Part shown: piece by piece, positions 37,318 to 48,983 of the stretch
How the letters are laid out: every line of letters begins with the position of its first letter
Numbering within the stretch: the stretch's first letter is position 1
NCBI GenBank assembly: GCA_947069175.1
Contig: CAMTDV010001633.1
Location: 57,022,102-57,086,101, forward strand
Direction of reading: 5' to 3'
Source: Scalesia atractyloides
Taxonomy: Eukaryota > Streptophyta > Magnoliopsida > Asterales > Asteraceae
DNA: 64,000 nucleotides
The notes under the pieces: model-generated
Seen by the model: only the letters and a program-made list of their open reading frames with translations
Databases searched by the model: none
What the model was told of the DNA's origin: nothing
Program-made: the position numbers and the translations under genes

Positions 37318-40300
37318 TAGCATACGTCTTTTTTAATTTCAGGATGAATAATTTTGAAATTTACATTATATTAAATTATGTTTACCATTCGTCTCTTTTC
37401 AATTTTAGGATAAATAGTTTTGAAATTTGATGAATACTTCAAAATATTATATTATCTCCTATAATCATTGTTTAAATTTATATTAAAGTCAATTTTATAA
37501 TTATCTTTTAATTAATATTAATTATCTAATTAAATAGGAGAGATAAAAAAGGAAAACTAAAAAATAGATAGCTTCAATAAGTGTAAGAACCTCGTGTATT
37601 GTAGGGGTTTAGTGAATGTAACTTTATATAACAAACAATAAAAATGTTATATCTTTAAAAACTCGTTTATTACACAGGTTGATTGAATATAATAAAAAGT
37701 TATATTTAAAAAAACCAACGTCGATACACGATGGATAAATTGATTGTGGGGATGGTTCTTATAAATGTTATGTAAACACGAAAATATAAGTATAAAACCA
37801 ATAAACATTTATTAATATTTTATACCAGTTATTAACTTTTTTGAAATAAGAGTTTAATAAAATAAATAGATAATTTACATTATATAAATTTATATTTAGC
37901 ATACGTCTTTTTTAATTTCAGGATGAATAATTTTGAAATTTATATTATATTAAATTATGTTTACCATTCGTCTTTTTTTAGTTTTAGGATAAATAGTTTT
38001 GAACTTTGATGAATACTTCAAAATATTATAGTATCTCCTATAAAAATTGTTTAATTTTATATTAAATTTAATTTTATAATTATCTTTTAATTAATATTAA
38101 TTATCTAATTAAATAGGAGAGAGAAAGAGGAAAACTAAAAAATATATAGGTTCAATGAATGTAAGAACCTTGTGTATTGTAGGGGTTGAGTGAATGTAAG
38201 TTTATATAACAAACAAAAAAAAAGTTATATCTTTAAAAACTCGTTTATTACACTGTTTGATTGAATCTAATAAAAAGTTATATCTTAAGAAAAAACTAAC
38301 GTCGATACACGATGGATAAATTGATTGCGGGGATGGCTCTTATAAATATTATGTAAACACGAAAATATAAGTATAGATCCAATAAACATTTATTAATATT
38401 TTTCTACCAGTTATTAACTTTTTTGAAATAAGAGTTTAATAAAATAAATAGATAATTTACATTATATTAATTTATATTTAGCATACGTGTTTTTTAATTT
38501 CAGGATGAATAATTTTGAAATTTACATTATATTAAATTATGTTTACCATTCGTCTTTTTTCAATTTTAGGATAAATAGTTTTGAAATTTGATGATTACTT
38601 TAAAATATTATATTATCTTCTATAAAAATTGTTTAAATTTATATTAAATTCAGTTTTATAATTATTTTTTAATTAATATTAATTATCTAATTAGATAGGA
38701 GAGAGAAAGACGAAAACTAAAAAATATATAGGTTCAATGAATGTAAGAACCTTGTGTATTGTAGGGGTTGAGTGAATGTAAGTTTATATAACAAACAATA
38801 AAAAAGTTATATCTTTAAAAACTCGTTTATTACACTGTTTGATTGAATCTAATAAAAGTTATATCTTAAAAAAAAACTAACGTCGATACACGATGGATAA
38901 ATTGATTGCAGGGATGTTTCTTATAAATGTTATGTAAACACGAAAATATAAGTATTGAACCAATAAACATTTATTAATACTTTTTACCAGTTATTAACTT
39001 TTTTGAAATAAGAGTTTAATAAAAATAAATAGATAATTTATATTATATTAATTTATATTTAGCATACGTCTTTTTTAATTTCAGGATGAATAATTTTGAA
39101 ATTTCCATTATATTAAATTATGTTTACCATTCGTCTTTTTTTAATTTTAGGATAAATAGTTTTGAAATTTGATGAATACTTCAAATTATTATATTATCTC
39201 CTATAAAAAAATTTTAAATTTATATTAAATTCAATTTAATAATTATCTTTTAATTAATATTAATTATCTAATTAAATAGGATAGATAAAGAGGATAACTA
39301 AAATATAGATAGATTCAATGAATGTAAGAACCTCATTTATTGTAGGGGTTGAGTGAATATAAGTTATAATAAATAATAACGTCGATACACGATGGATAAA
39401 TTGATTGCGGGGATGGTTCTTATAAATGTTATGTAAACACGGAAATATAAGTATAGAATCAATAAACATTTATTAATATTTTTTACCAGTTATTAACTTT
39501 TTTGAAATATAAGTTTAATAAAATAAATAGATAATTAACATTATATTAATTTATATTTAGCATACGTCTTTTTTAATTGCAGGATGAATAATTTTGAAAT
39601 TTACATTATATTAAATTACGTTTACCATTCGTCTTTTTTTAATCTTAGGATAAATTGTTTTGAAATTTGATGAATACTTCAAAATATTATATTATCTTCT
39701 ATAAAAATTGTTTAAATTTATATTAAATTCAATTTTATAATTATCTTTAGTTAATATTAATTATCCAATTAAATTGGAGAGATAAAGAGGAAAACTAAAA
39801 AATAGATAGCTTCAATGAGTGTAATAACCTCGTGTATTGTAGGGGTTGAGTGAATGTAACTTTATATAACAAACAATAAAAAGTTATATCTTTAAAAACT
39901 CGTTTATTACAATGGTTGATTGAATATAATAAAAAGTTATATCAAAACTAACGTCGATACACGATGGATAAATTGATTGCGGGGATGGTTCTTATAAATG
40001 TTATGTAAACACGAAAATATAAGTATAGAACCAATAAACATTTATTAATATTTTTTTACCAGTTATTAACTTTTTGAAATATAAGTTTAATAAAATAAAT
40101 AGATTATTAACATTATATTAATTTATATTTAGCAACGTCTTTTTTAATTGCAGGATGAATAATTTTGAAATTTATATTATATTAAGTTATGTGTACCATT
40201 CGTCTTTTTTTAATTTTAGGATAAATAGTTTTGAAATTTGATGAATACTTCAAAATATTATATTATTTTCTATAAAAATTGTTTAAATTTATATTAAATT

Positions 40301-41535
40301 CAATTTTATAATTATCTTTTAATTAATATTAATTATCTAATTAAATAGGAGAGATCAAGAGGAAAACTAAAATATAGATAGGTTCAATGAATGTAAGAAC
40401 CTCATGTATTGTCGGGGTTGAGTGAATATAAGTTTATATAATAAACAATAAAAAAGTTATATCTTTAAAAACTCGTTTATTACACTGGTTGATTGAATTT
40501 AATAAAAAGTTATATCTTAAAAAAAAACTAACGTCGATACACGATGGATAAATTCATTGCGGGGATGGTTCTTATAAATATTATGTAAACACGAAAATAT
40601 AAGTATAGAACCAATAAACATTTATTAATATTTTTTAACAGTTATTAAATTTTTTGAAATAAGAGTTTAATAAAATAAATAGATAATTTACATTATATTA
40701 ATTTATATTTAGCATACGTGTTTTTTAATTTCAGGATGAATACTTTTGAAATTTACATTACCATTCGTCTTTTTTTAATCTTAGGATAAATAGTTTTGAA
40801 ATTTGATGAATACTTCAAAATATTATATTATCTCCTATAAAAATTGTTTAAATTTATATTAAATTCAATTTTATAATTATCTTTTAATTAATATTAATTA
40901 TCTAATTAAATTGGAGAGATAAAGAGGAAAACTAAAAAATAGATAGCTTCAATGAGTGTAAGAACCTCGTGTATTGTATGGGTTGAGTGAATGTAACTTT
41001 ATATAACAAACAATAAAAAAGTTATATCTTTAAAAACTCGTTTATTACACTAGTTGATTGAATCTAATAAAAAGTTATATCTTAAAAAAACTAACGTCGA
41101 TACACGATGGATAAATTGATTGCGGAGATGGTTCTTATAAATGTTATGTATACACGAAAATATAAGTATAGAACCAATAAACATTTATTAATATTTTTTT
41201 ACCAGTTATTAACTTTTTTGAAATGTAAGTTTAATAAAATAAATAGAATTAACATTATATTAATTTGTATTTAGATACGTCTTTTTTAATTGCAGGATGA
41301 ATAATTTTGAAATTTACATTATATTAAATTATGTTTACCATTCGTCTTTTTTTAATTTTAGGATAAATAGTTTTGAAATTTGATGAATGCTTCAAAATAT
41401 TATATTATCTCCTATAAAAATTGTTTAAATTTATATTAAATTCAATTTTATAATTTTCTTTTAATTAATATTAATTATCTAATTAAATTGAAGAGATAAA
41501 ACGGAAAACTTAAAAATAGATAGCTTCAATGAGTG
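37318..41535 (+). repeat. 580-bp AT-rich tandem array, right part (7 anchors)
   Basis: Anchors continue at 37723, 38304, 38885, 39384, 39956, 40536 and 41099. The step 38885 to 39384 is 499 bp because about 80 bp including one 72-bp sub-repeat is missing. Monomers at this end look more diverged from one another (for example 'gtcttttttaattgcagg' variants) than those in the middle. The repeat stops mid-monomer at 41535. Confidence 0.95.
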
Positions 41536-41572
41536 ATATGTCTTCTATTATTGATTTATTTTACTATAAAAT

Positions 41573-42926
41573 ATAGATATAGATATTTAAAACATGACAT
41601 GGGTTGATGGATCGCTTGGATGTTGTGGGCCGGTCCTCAATTAATTGCGTCCAAAAAGTAACAACTCCCACTCTTGTTTTGCGATGTAAAATATTATAAG
41701 ATGGTTGCCCCCTCCTTTCTTTTATTCGCCACCACTATTCTATTCCAGTGGTTTCCAATGATAAAATCCGTAGGTTAATATTTCTCATATTATTAATTAA
41801 TTATTAATTATTATATATGAAACCATATCATATCATCCAAACTAATTAATTCCCTCCTCTGAATTGCGTCCAAAATTCCCTTGCCGTCCACTTGTTGCGC
41901 ATGGGCCTGGCCCACACTATAACCTGTCAATTTTGAAGTTCATGTAAGTGTATTTTAATTCTTCAACTAGAAATCCACTTTAAAATTCAAAAATTTGAAC
42001 AATAACGTTAAGGTCATGGATTCTATATATGCATTTTATTTTAATATGTTCTTTTTAAATCAATAATAAGAAAATCTATACAAATTAAAAGACTTCATTA
42101 GTTCATTATCTTTTAAAATCCTTAAACATTAAATATGAACTAGATACAAGTATAATTTGATAAAAATATTCCTTAAGCTACTCAAAAGTATAGAAATATG
42201 TATAATTTGGACTATATATCAATGCTTGTCGACTCTACTAGCTCGTAAATGAATTGTAATAACAACAGTTGGACTAATGGTATCAATCAACCTTGTTTCC
42301 AAAAAACTGGTCTCCAGTTTTAATTAAAACGAAAGTGGGAAAAACCAAAAGAGTGAGAATTGATTTTAGAATCATACCTTCTTACAACAGACATGTTTTT
42401 ATATCAACTTTCTATAACCATGAGAGCATGTTCGCCAATGCACTGTAAACCAACGAGATTTGGTAAAAATCGCAATATATACGAATAGATGGCTTTCAAG
42501 AGGTTATGATAGGAAACCAGTAAAAGCGGGATTCCAACCTAAGACATATGCTAGAGCGAATCATATTTTTTTGCTACAATTTTAATAGAAAAATTACACT
42601 CAAATGGCAATAAAACAACGGAGTCAGGTACCCTTAAAATAAAAATTTTAAACAAGAAAAATTAGTTGATTTAGTTATGTTTCTTAATTAAAAAATTGTT
42701 GATTTAGTTAAATGTATTATTGGAAAATAGATAAGGGCGTGTAAGTAAAAGTGAATTGGAAACGACACACGACGTTTTACTGGATCCATCTCTAACTAAC
42801 TTTTAATTTAATGATAAAAAAATTATTGACAATTTACATTTACATGTAGAATTATAAATAAACAGAAATCTTAAAAAATGGTAGCTAAAGTTATAAAAAC
42901 TGCTGGTGTAGATGGTTTGTTTACGA
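41573..42926. other. Unassigned interval
   Basis: About 1.35 kb of AT-rich sequence with no convincing coding frame. Notable are a palindromic TGGGCCTGGCCCA at 41902-41914 (two site II/TCP-like half sites) and a repeated 'aattgcgtccaaaa' (about 41643 and 41864). Nothing else was recognised. Confidence 0.4.
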
Positions 42927-42934
42927 GTAAATAA

Positions 42935-43101
42935 CAGGGGCGGATCTAGAGCATGTCAACGGGGAACGCCCGCTACCGCTTGGCGCTCCGACGGTAGTGT
43001 AAAATTAGTGTAAATTTTGGAAAAATTTAACGTTTTTTCGATTTCGTTACCGATTTTTTATAAAACGTTACCGCTTGGCGGATTTTCTAGATCCCCCATT
43101 G
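42935..43101. mobile_element. hAT-type MITE (167 bp)
   Basis: The element starts CAGGGGCGGATCTAG and ends CTAGATCCCCCATTG; the ends are inverted repeats matching at 12 of 15 positions. Both flanks carry the 8-bp duplication GTAAATAA (42927-42934 and 43102-43109). An 8-bp duplication with CAGGG termini is diagnostic of hAT elements. It has no coding capacity. Confidence 0.88.
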
Positions 43102-43109
43102 GTAAATAA

Positions 43110-43613
43110 GTTAAACACAAATGAAACAATTGGATTTGAGTGAACCAAACAAATCACACTCCACCGGTTTTTTGTTAATTGAATGGTTTTTGAAACATAG
43201 ACCTACTGGTTGAACTGAGTAGATCGGTTTTTAAAAATGTATTAATTTTATTGTAATACAAGATTTAACTTGGGTGGTGTGGTTTAAAACCCCTATGCAA
43301 GTTAAAGCATCACACCATCCACTTAAAAGTGTTGTGTGGATTAAAGTTCCATCAATACTTTCACGATCATTTAAAAAATATACAACAAAAATCCTAAAAT
43401 CCTATAAAATAGTAAAGGTCAAATATCATAAAAAACACTATACTTTATGTTTTTTTTCCTCACAAACGTCAATCCACATTTTTTTACATAAAAACATTGT
43501 ATATTGTATTATTTTTCTCGCAAACTCAACATTTTTTGCACATAAAAACATTGCTAAAAACATTGCACTTTCTGGATTTTTTTTCTCGAAGAAGTCACTC
43601 AAGAATAAATAAA

Positions 43614-43644
<31 letters not shown>

Positions 43645-43691
43645 AGATATATACACATACATATATAAGCAACGTGTGACACAAAAGAACA
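43110..43691. other. Unassigned interval with TAGATA/AT microsatellite
   Basis: No gene was recognised. An AT and ATAGAT microsatellite lies at 43607-43672. The reading frames crossing it are low complexity and not credible. Confidence 0.5.
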
Positions 43692-43696
43692 CGTGT

Positions 43697-46600
43697 TGTA
43701 AGACCCAAACTTATTTTATATAAAATAATCTACACAAATTTGCATTGATATACATCATATTTTTATTGTAAACACTTAAGCGTATATAAAAGTTGAAGTT
43801 ATTTAAAACTTCATAAGTATTTGGAAACATTTATAGGGTTAACGATGTTTAGATTCGTAACGACTAAACAAATTGCGAAAGCTTTAACTTGATCGTGTTC
43901 GGTTCTTCATGTAGCTTAATCGCATCCAATACTTCATAATGATGACCTAAATAACATTTAAAAATGTTAATTATTAGCTTTATAATGCCAAAATATAATT
44001 TGATAACATTGATAACTCAAGAAACAAAAATAAATTTTTTTTAACAATACCCGCCGTAAGCTACGGTTGAAACGCAGCTTACGGTTCACCATTTCTGATC
44101 TGGGCAGAAAATCCCAACCACAGCTTACGGTTCATCCGTAGGCTACAATTCATTCTGAAACTTTCTCTTTTTCTTTTTTGACTAAACTTGCGTATCTTTT
44201 TTGTTACTTATCCGTTTCACTTGAAATTTGTTTCTAAATGATCGTAAAACATTTATCCACATTTCTAACTTATGAATCCATGATCCGGACTCACAAAAAT
44301 TTGTTTTACGCTAATGTTTCCAATATATATACATTTCAAATTATTGACCCGTTTGCATGTTTAAGCAAACGATCTCACAGAAGTTACGCCATTATGCAAG
44401 AACATTATTTTGCTACTATACCCCATAACCAGGGCATTATTTTTGTGTTTTATGCCACCATTATCCGGTTCGCGATTATGCCAATTGACCCGTTCGAGCT
44501 TTCAAAGACCGAACTTTGATTAATCCGTTTACTTTTTAGGAATTCCAAACCTTTCAATCATGACTCTTTAACCGAGTCCATTTATTTACAATTCGGGTTC
44601 CCACTTATGGTTTTTCAATTATAAATCATCACAACTTCAAATGTGATGAATCATGAATGGGAAAAATCATTATTTTCCCATTCTACCCTCAAGTTAGACA
44701 TTTTACAAAAATGACTCATTATGTAGCCTTAAGCTAAAATGGTTTAAGCCTTCTATTTTGTACTACCGTAAGGATTGACCGAATTGTAAAAACTCATTTT
44801 TAAACTACCCCCAAAGGTCGCTTGCTCGATTTATCGTTCGAGGGCGTTTTGGTCAACTTTAGTTTTTTTACGTCGATAGAGTTTTAAAAGTATAGTTTGA
44901 CCAAGTGAATACCTTTAACCCGTATTCCATTTTGTTCTTAAAAATATAAAAGTTTCCCATTGTTTAGTGTTACAAAACCCACTCAAATGCACTTTTCGCT
45001 ATAACCATGTCTTCGACCCCAATGGTCGTTTTGCCCACACGCTAGATATACCTTACTTGAGGTGATCTAGTGTCCACCCCTAACTCGGCTAACTTTAGTC
45101 GTACCGTAAACCCTCATCGAGAGCATGACCACTACACGTACCTGGCGCGGGGCTATGTATTGACCCGTTAGCGATGCTTTGCGATTCTTTATACTAATTT
45201 ATCGCAATGCATGCCCATAATTCATGCTTGCATGTAAGCATGAAACTTAACAAACGAAATATTAAATATCTTTTCAAATGGTGATAACATCACCATTTGA
45301 CCCGTTTGTCCGTTTGACTTATTTCTTAGCTTGCGTTTTTTACATATCGATATAACTAAGCGCTGTTTATTGTAAAAAGGTTATTTTCTTACCATTTATT
45401 TCGTTCGACCCGTTATGGTCCACACCATATGAGTTTCATTTATACCCTTTTTATTAAATTAATAACCAATGTATGAATATTCGCCATTTTGCTCGTTTGA
45501 CCTGTATTGGTTCGCGTCAGTAAATATTTATATCAAAAACTCATTTTTTAATTCGTTTGACCATTATGGTTCACACCATATGGTCCCGTTTCTAATTTCC
45601 ATTATCTTTATAACCGATATGTGGTTATTTATTATTTTGTCCCTTTGAATCGCTATGGTTTACACCATGAGGTCCTATTCCTATAATTCTTTGTTTATTA
45701 CCAATTTATAAAGTAATTAATTTTACCTATTTTGACCCATTTCATAGCTTTCAACATGGGGGTCTCATCTTAACATTTCTCCTTTGTAGTGAACATTAGT
45801 TCGTCATAACTTATCCATTTTGACCCACTTCATGGTTTACACCATGGGTCTTATTTCAAAATTTTTTGAATTTAACCGCAAACGTACTTAATCATATACT
45901 TCCTATAACTTAGTAACAGTTCTATTATAGGAGGTGTAAGTTTTACTTACCTTGCATCCGGTTATGCTTTCTCGTGTCTTTGACCCGCATGACCCATTCC
46001 TTTCGAAGCTTCCACATAGCTTGTCATGAGTCAAACTATAATACAATATCCACAAGATGGTTAGATTAGTCATCAATACCATGACCATCACCCTTATGGA
46101 TTTTTCTACCATTTTTCACATTCGATTGGTCAGTATGACTATGAACATTCAAACTGCCAATTGACATATATATGCACTAACAAGATCAATGAAACTCATA
46201 TATTTTATCACATACTTGGTGTGCATTATTTTTAGGCTACCAATTTAACTATATTCCCAACCAAGTTCATCTCATTTTTTTTACTTTTACAATTTCATGC
46301 AATTATTAACATCAAGTTAACTTAGCTTTCAATTATCAATACTAGTTCATCCATTTATCATGCTAGAACTAAGGGTTTTCATCTCTATGTAAAACCCATT
46401 TCATCCTATTACCAGACATTCATCCGAACACCTAATATAATTAAGTTCTCCATACAAACTAGTAGATATGATGATTTCAAGCACCATTTATTATCAACAT
46501 AACATCAATTCATCACATCTTCTAAACCCATTTCAAGCCATGTATGAACACTTATTCAAATCACAAAATTGTTCATGTATTTCAACCATACAAGCAAGTA

Positions 46601-47229
46601 TGTTGGTTATGAACATTACAACATCATCAATTTCATCATATCATCTAAACCCATGTCAAGTCATGTATGAACAATTAATCAAATCACTAAATTGTTCACA
46701 TACCTTTGTTTAGATGATGTTAGAGAGCTAAAACCTTCAACATACAATCAAAAATCACTTGATTTCACCATTGATTTCTAGGTTTTGGTGCTTGAATGTT
46801 GTAAGGGTTTTCCCCCTTCTTTCCCCCTCTAACTCACGACACATACACACACATGTATGTGTATTTATTTTTATTTTATTTTTTTCATATATATTTTCAA
46901 CTTATAGAAACTACAATTCAGCCCTTGTAGTTTTATTTTGGGAGTTAAATGGGTTACAACCCACTTATTTCCACAATTATTACTTCTTATTAACTAGGAT
47001 TAATCTAGTAAGTTTGGGGAGGTCATAACCCATTTTATTTCAAGTCCCGCTAACTCGGGCATTTATAAACTTTATTTACTAAAAAGTATTTGTTCACTCC
47101 TTATTTAACATTAGATTTATTTAATTAAATCCTAATGTTTACTAGGTTAACCTTTACCCCTAAGGGTATTTTGCCCGCTCATCACAATTAACTTGGTTAA
47201 ATTACTAAACTCGTTTTTGGGGTGTCACA
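43697..47229 (+). mobile_element. Second solo LTR (3533 bp)
   Basis: The segment begins TGTAAGACCC and ends GGGGTGTCACA, with CGTGT duplicated on both sides (43692-43696 and 47230-47234). The ends and the 5-bp duplication define an LTR. No PBS, polypurine tract or pol domain lies inside, so I call a solo LTR of a long-LTR gypsy type; orientation is tentative. Inside are a degenerate tandem repeat (about 45400-45860) and a cluster of AGCTTACGGTTCA motifs (44050-44150). Short frames at 44238-44519, 46468-46713 and 46759-47028 have no recognisable features. Confidence 0.8.
45400..45860 (+). repeat. Degenerate tandem repeat of about 80-90 bp inside solo LTR
   Basis: Six related units near 45405, 45493, 45558, 45642, 45735 and 45820 share 'ttgaccc..tatggtt.acaccatatgg'-type sequence. 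CACACCATATG occurs twice, and TTTACACCATG twice. Confidence 0.65.
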
Positions 47230-47234
47230 CGTGT

Positions 47235-47640
47235 GGAGACACACGTTAAGTTTCAAATTCCATGTTAACATTCTTTATTTTCTTGTGCTAATTGTAAATT
47301 ACTTTGTTAGAATATCTCAAGAATTCATCTAATAAAACTTGAAGGTGAAATTGATTTGTTTCGACCTTCATAAATCAAACTTTTCTATATTACCTATCAC
47401 TTTTACAATAATCAATATTTTCTGAATTTAAAAGTTTTTTTGTTTAAATATTATATATAAATGTATTCCCTTTTAAATCGTTTACATCTTATTCGACTAC
47501 GAGTTAATAAGTCAAATATTGTAAATAAAAGTTTACGTCACTAATGTTCAATAATTTTGTAATAATGGGCTTAAATTTAAATTACATAAAAAGATTACAA
47601 ACTAATATTTTAGATATAAAAACAAAATCTACAACTTCAA
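47235..47640. other. Unassigned AT-rich interval
   Basis: No gene, repeat or terminal structure was recognised. Confidence 0.4.
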
Positions 47641-48430
47641 CTAAAAATATATAGAAAGAATTACAAACCAAACTTTATATAAAAAAACCCTACGACAATT
47701 GAAAAAAATAATATAGAAGCTACTAAATTTATTTTTTCTTGAGCTCTGGATTTCATTTTTTCTGTTTTCGAAAATCTCTCGTTCCTCTGGCAAAAGATGT
47801 GAGAGGTATTTCTGGAGGAAATGAAATCTTTTTCTATTTGCCTTTGCATTTATAGTTGTTTTTTTATCAAGTTGTTCTTGTTTTTTGAGCGAGAGAAATT
47901 GATAAACTTTTTCTTCAAAACTTTCAATGTGCGATTTCACCTTGGGATTCACTGTAGATGTAGACTAGCAGGAGATTGCTCGGCCTCTCGTCGCAGCCTT
48001 GCTTTTATCTTTACCGGCCGGTCATGACAACTCCGCCAGTTCTTCAAAATCAAAGTCGTAGGTGGCGTCCTTTAGGTTTTATGCGAACGAGCATCCATCG
48101 CGCCTTGAGACAATTTCGGTTCCAGTGTGTCAGACGTTGTCTTGGGGCGTTTAGACGCTCAAGCGATCGTAAGTGGCAGTATAAGATACATCTTAGGTAA
48201 TTGTCAAAGTAGCTCTCAAGAATCTAGCAGGGAAACCCGATACCGTAGCTGGCTTCACACTATTTTCTGGGCCTTCTTCATGATGTTCGCATCGCTTGAA
48301 CCACTTTCCTTATTTCGATTGCTCGTAAGACGGTTGAAAATAAGTGTTGAACTAGTTGATTTTCGTTCGCATTGTCCAAAGGGGATATTACCCATGCATT
48401 GTTGCATGTATTTGGTAGTCTATCTTTGAT
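47641..48430 (-). pseudogene. Probable remnant of a NAM-associated / Myb-like transposon protein
   Basis: The open frame 47952-47641 encodes VNPKVKSHIESFEEKV followed by a basic, K/E/R/Q-rich helix (PEEREIFENRKNEI). Upstream on the same strand, across stops, is PAGKDKSKAATRGRA (about 48025-47985), resembling the 'RPxGRDKAK' stretch that precedes a coiled coil in plant NAM-associated C-terminal domain proteins. Further upstream only short degraded blocks remain (such as SSDANIMKKAQKI). These proteins often derive from, or partner with, PIF/Harbinger transposons, one of which lies at 48984. The assignment is by remembered pattern and is uncertain. Confidence 0.35.
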
Positions 48431-48980
48431 ATCCGCCAAAGCATGGTCCTTCCTCTTTGGGTGTTTATAGTTTCTTTGGGTGCTTTTAGTTTACTTAAAA
48501 AGTATTTAAATATGTTGGACTCGTTACTTGTTTAATAGATTAATCTAAAGTCTAAGTTAAATATGTAGGCATATTAGTACCGAGTATTTTGTTGGGCACA
48601 TACTGACTTGGATGTATCAGAGATGTGGTGTTCCCACAATCACTTGATGACGCTTCTTTGGGACACATTAGAATATCCTTTCTGTATATTCACATAAAAG
48701 GTGTCTGTTGTTGCTGCTACAATGCCACAAAACGTGAATTATGTAAACATCTTGGTATCTTTTTAGCTAATGGATTAGTTTATATTCAATTTTCAATACC
48801 ATTAGGATGTTGAAAAAAAATCTTATTTTAGCAATCTGATTATCAACTAAGCTTGCTGCAGTAAGAGGGAGCTTGACATCATGCCAAACAACAAATAAAA
48901 CATATTATGTTGTAATTATTACAATGATCCAAATTTTAGGTGTCCCCTATATTTCTCTCACCGGTAAAAGTATATGTCTA
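48431..48980. other. Unassigned interval left of the Harbinger element
   Basis: AT-rich sequence without recognisable gene or repeat. A 62-codon plus-strand frame at 48625-48813 has no family features. Confidence 0.4.
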
Positions 48981-48983
48981 TTA

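Larger units (their letters stand above)
20024..41572 (-). mobile_element. Possible Helitron-like carrier of the tandem array
   Basis: Read on the minus strand, the array is entered from TCTATATCTATATTTTATAG (plus about 41550-41572, preceded by A), which resembles plant Helitron 5' ends (TC plus AT-rich). It exits through a hairpin, CCTGTGTAATACACGGG, followed by ATTCTAACATAGT near 20018-20045, reminiscent of a Helitron 3' hairpin before CTRRT. The final tetranucleotide is not a clean CTRR followed by T, so the assignment is tentative. No Rep/helicase is present. Confidence 0.3.

Noticed and set aside
32060..39469. Small proteins encoded in the tandem array (frames at 32060-32248 and 39272-39469).
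   Set aside because: The frames are broken by single-base indels in neighbouring monomers and have no recognisable composition or start context.
20024..41535. CRISPR-like or centromeric array.
   Set aside because: Repeats are 580 bp head-to-tail without spacers, so not CRISPR. Nothing in the sequence itself shows centromere association; chromatin data would be needed.
43438..43692. A minus-strand 84-codon frame with Ile/Ser/Tyr repeats.
   Set aside because: It is the translation of an ATAGAT microsatellite. The same applies to the frame over the AT tract at 60897-61133.
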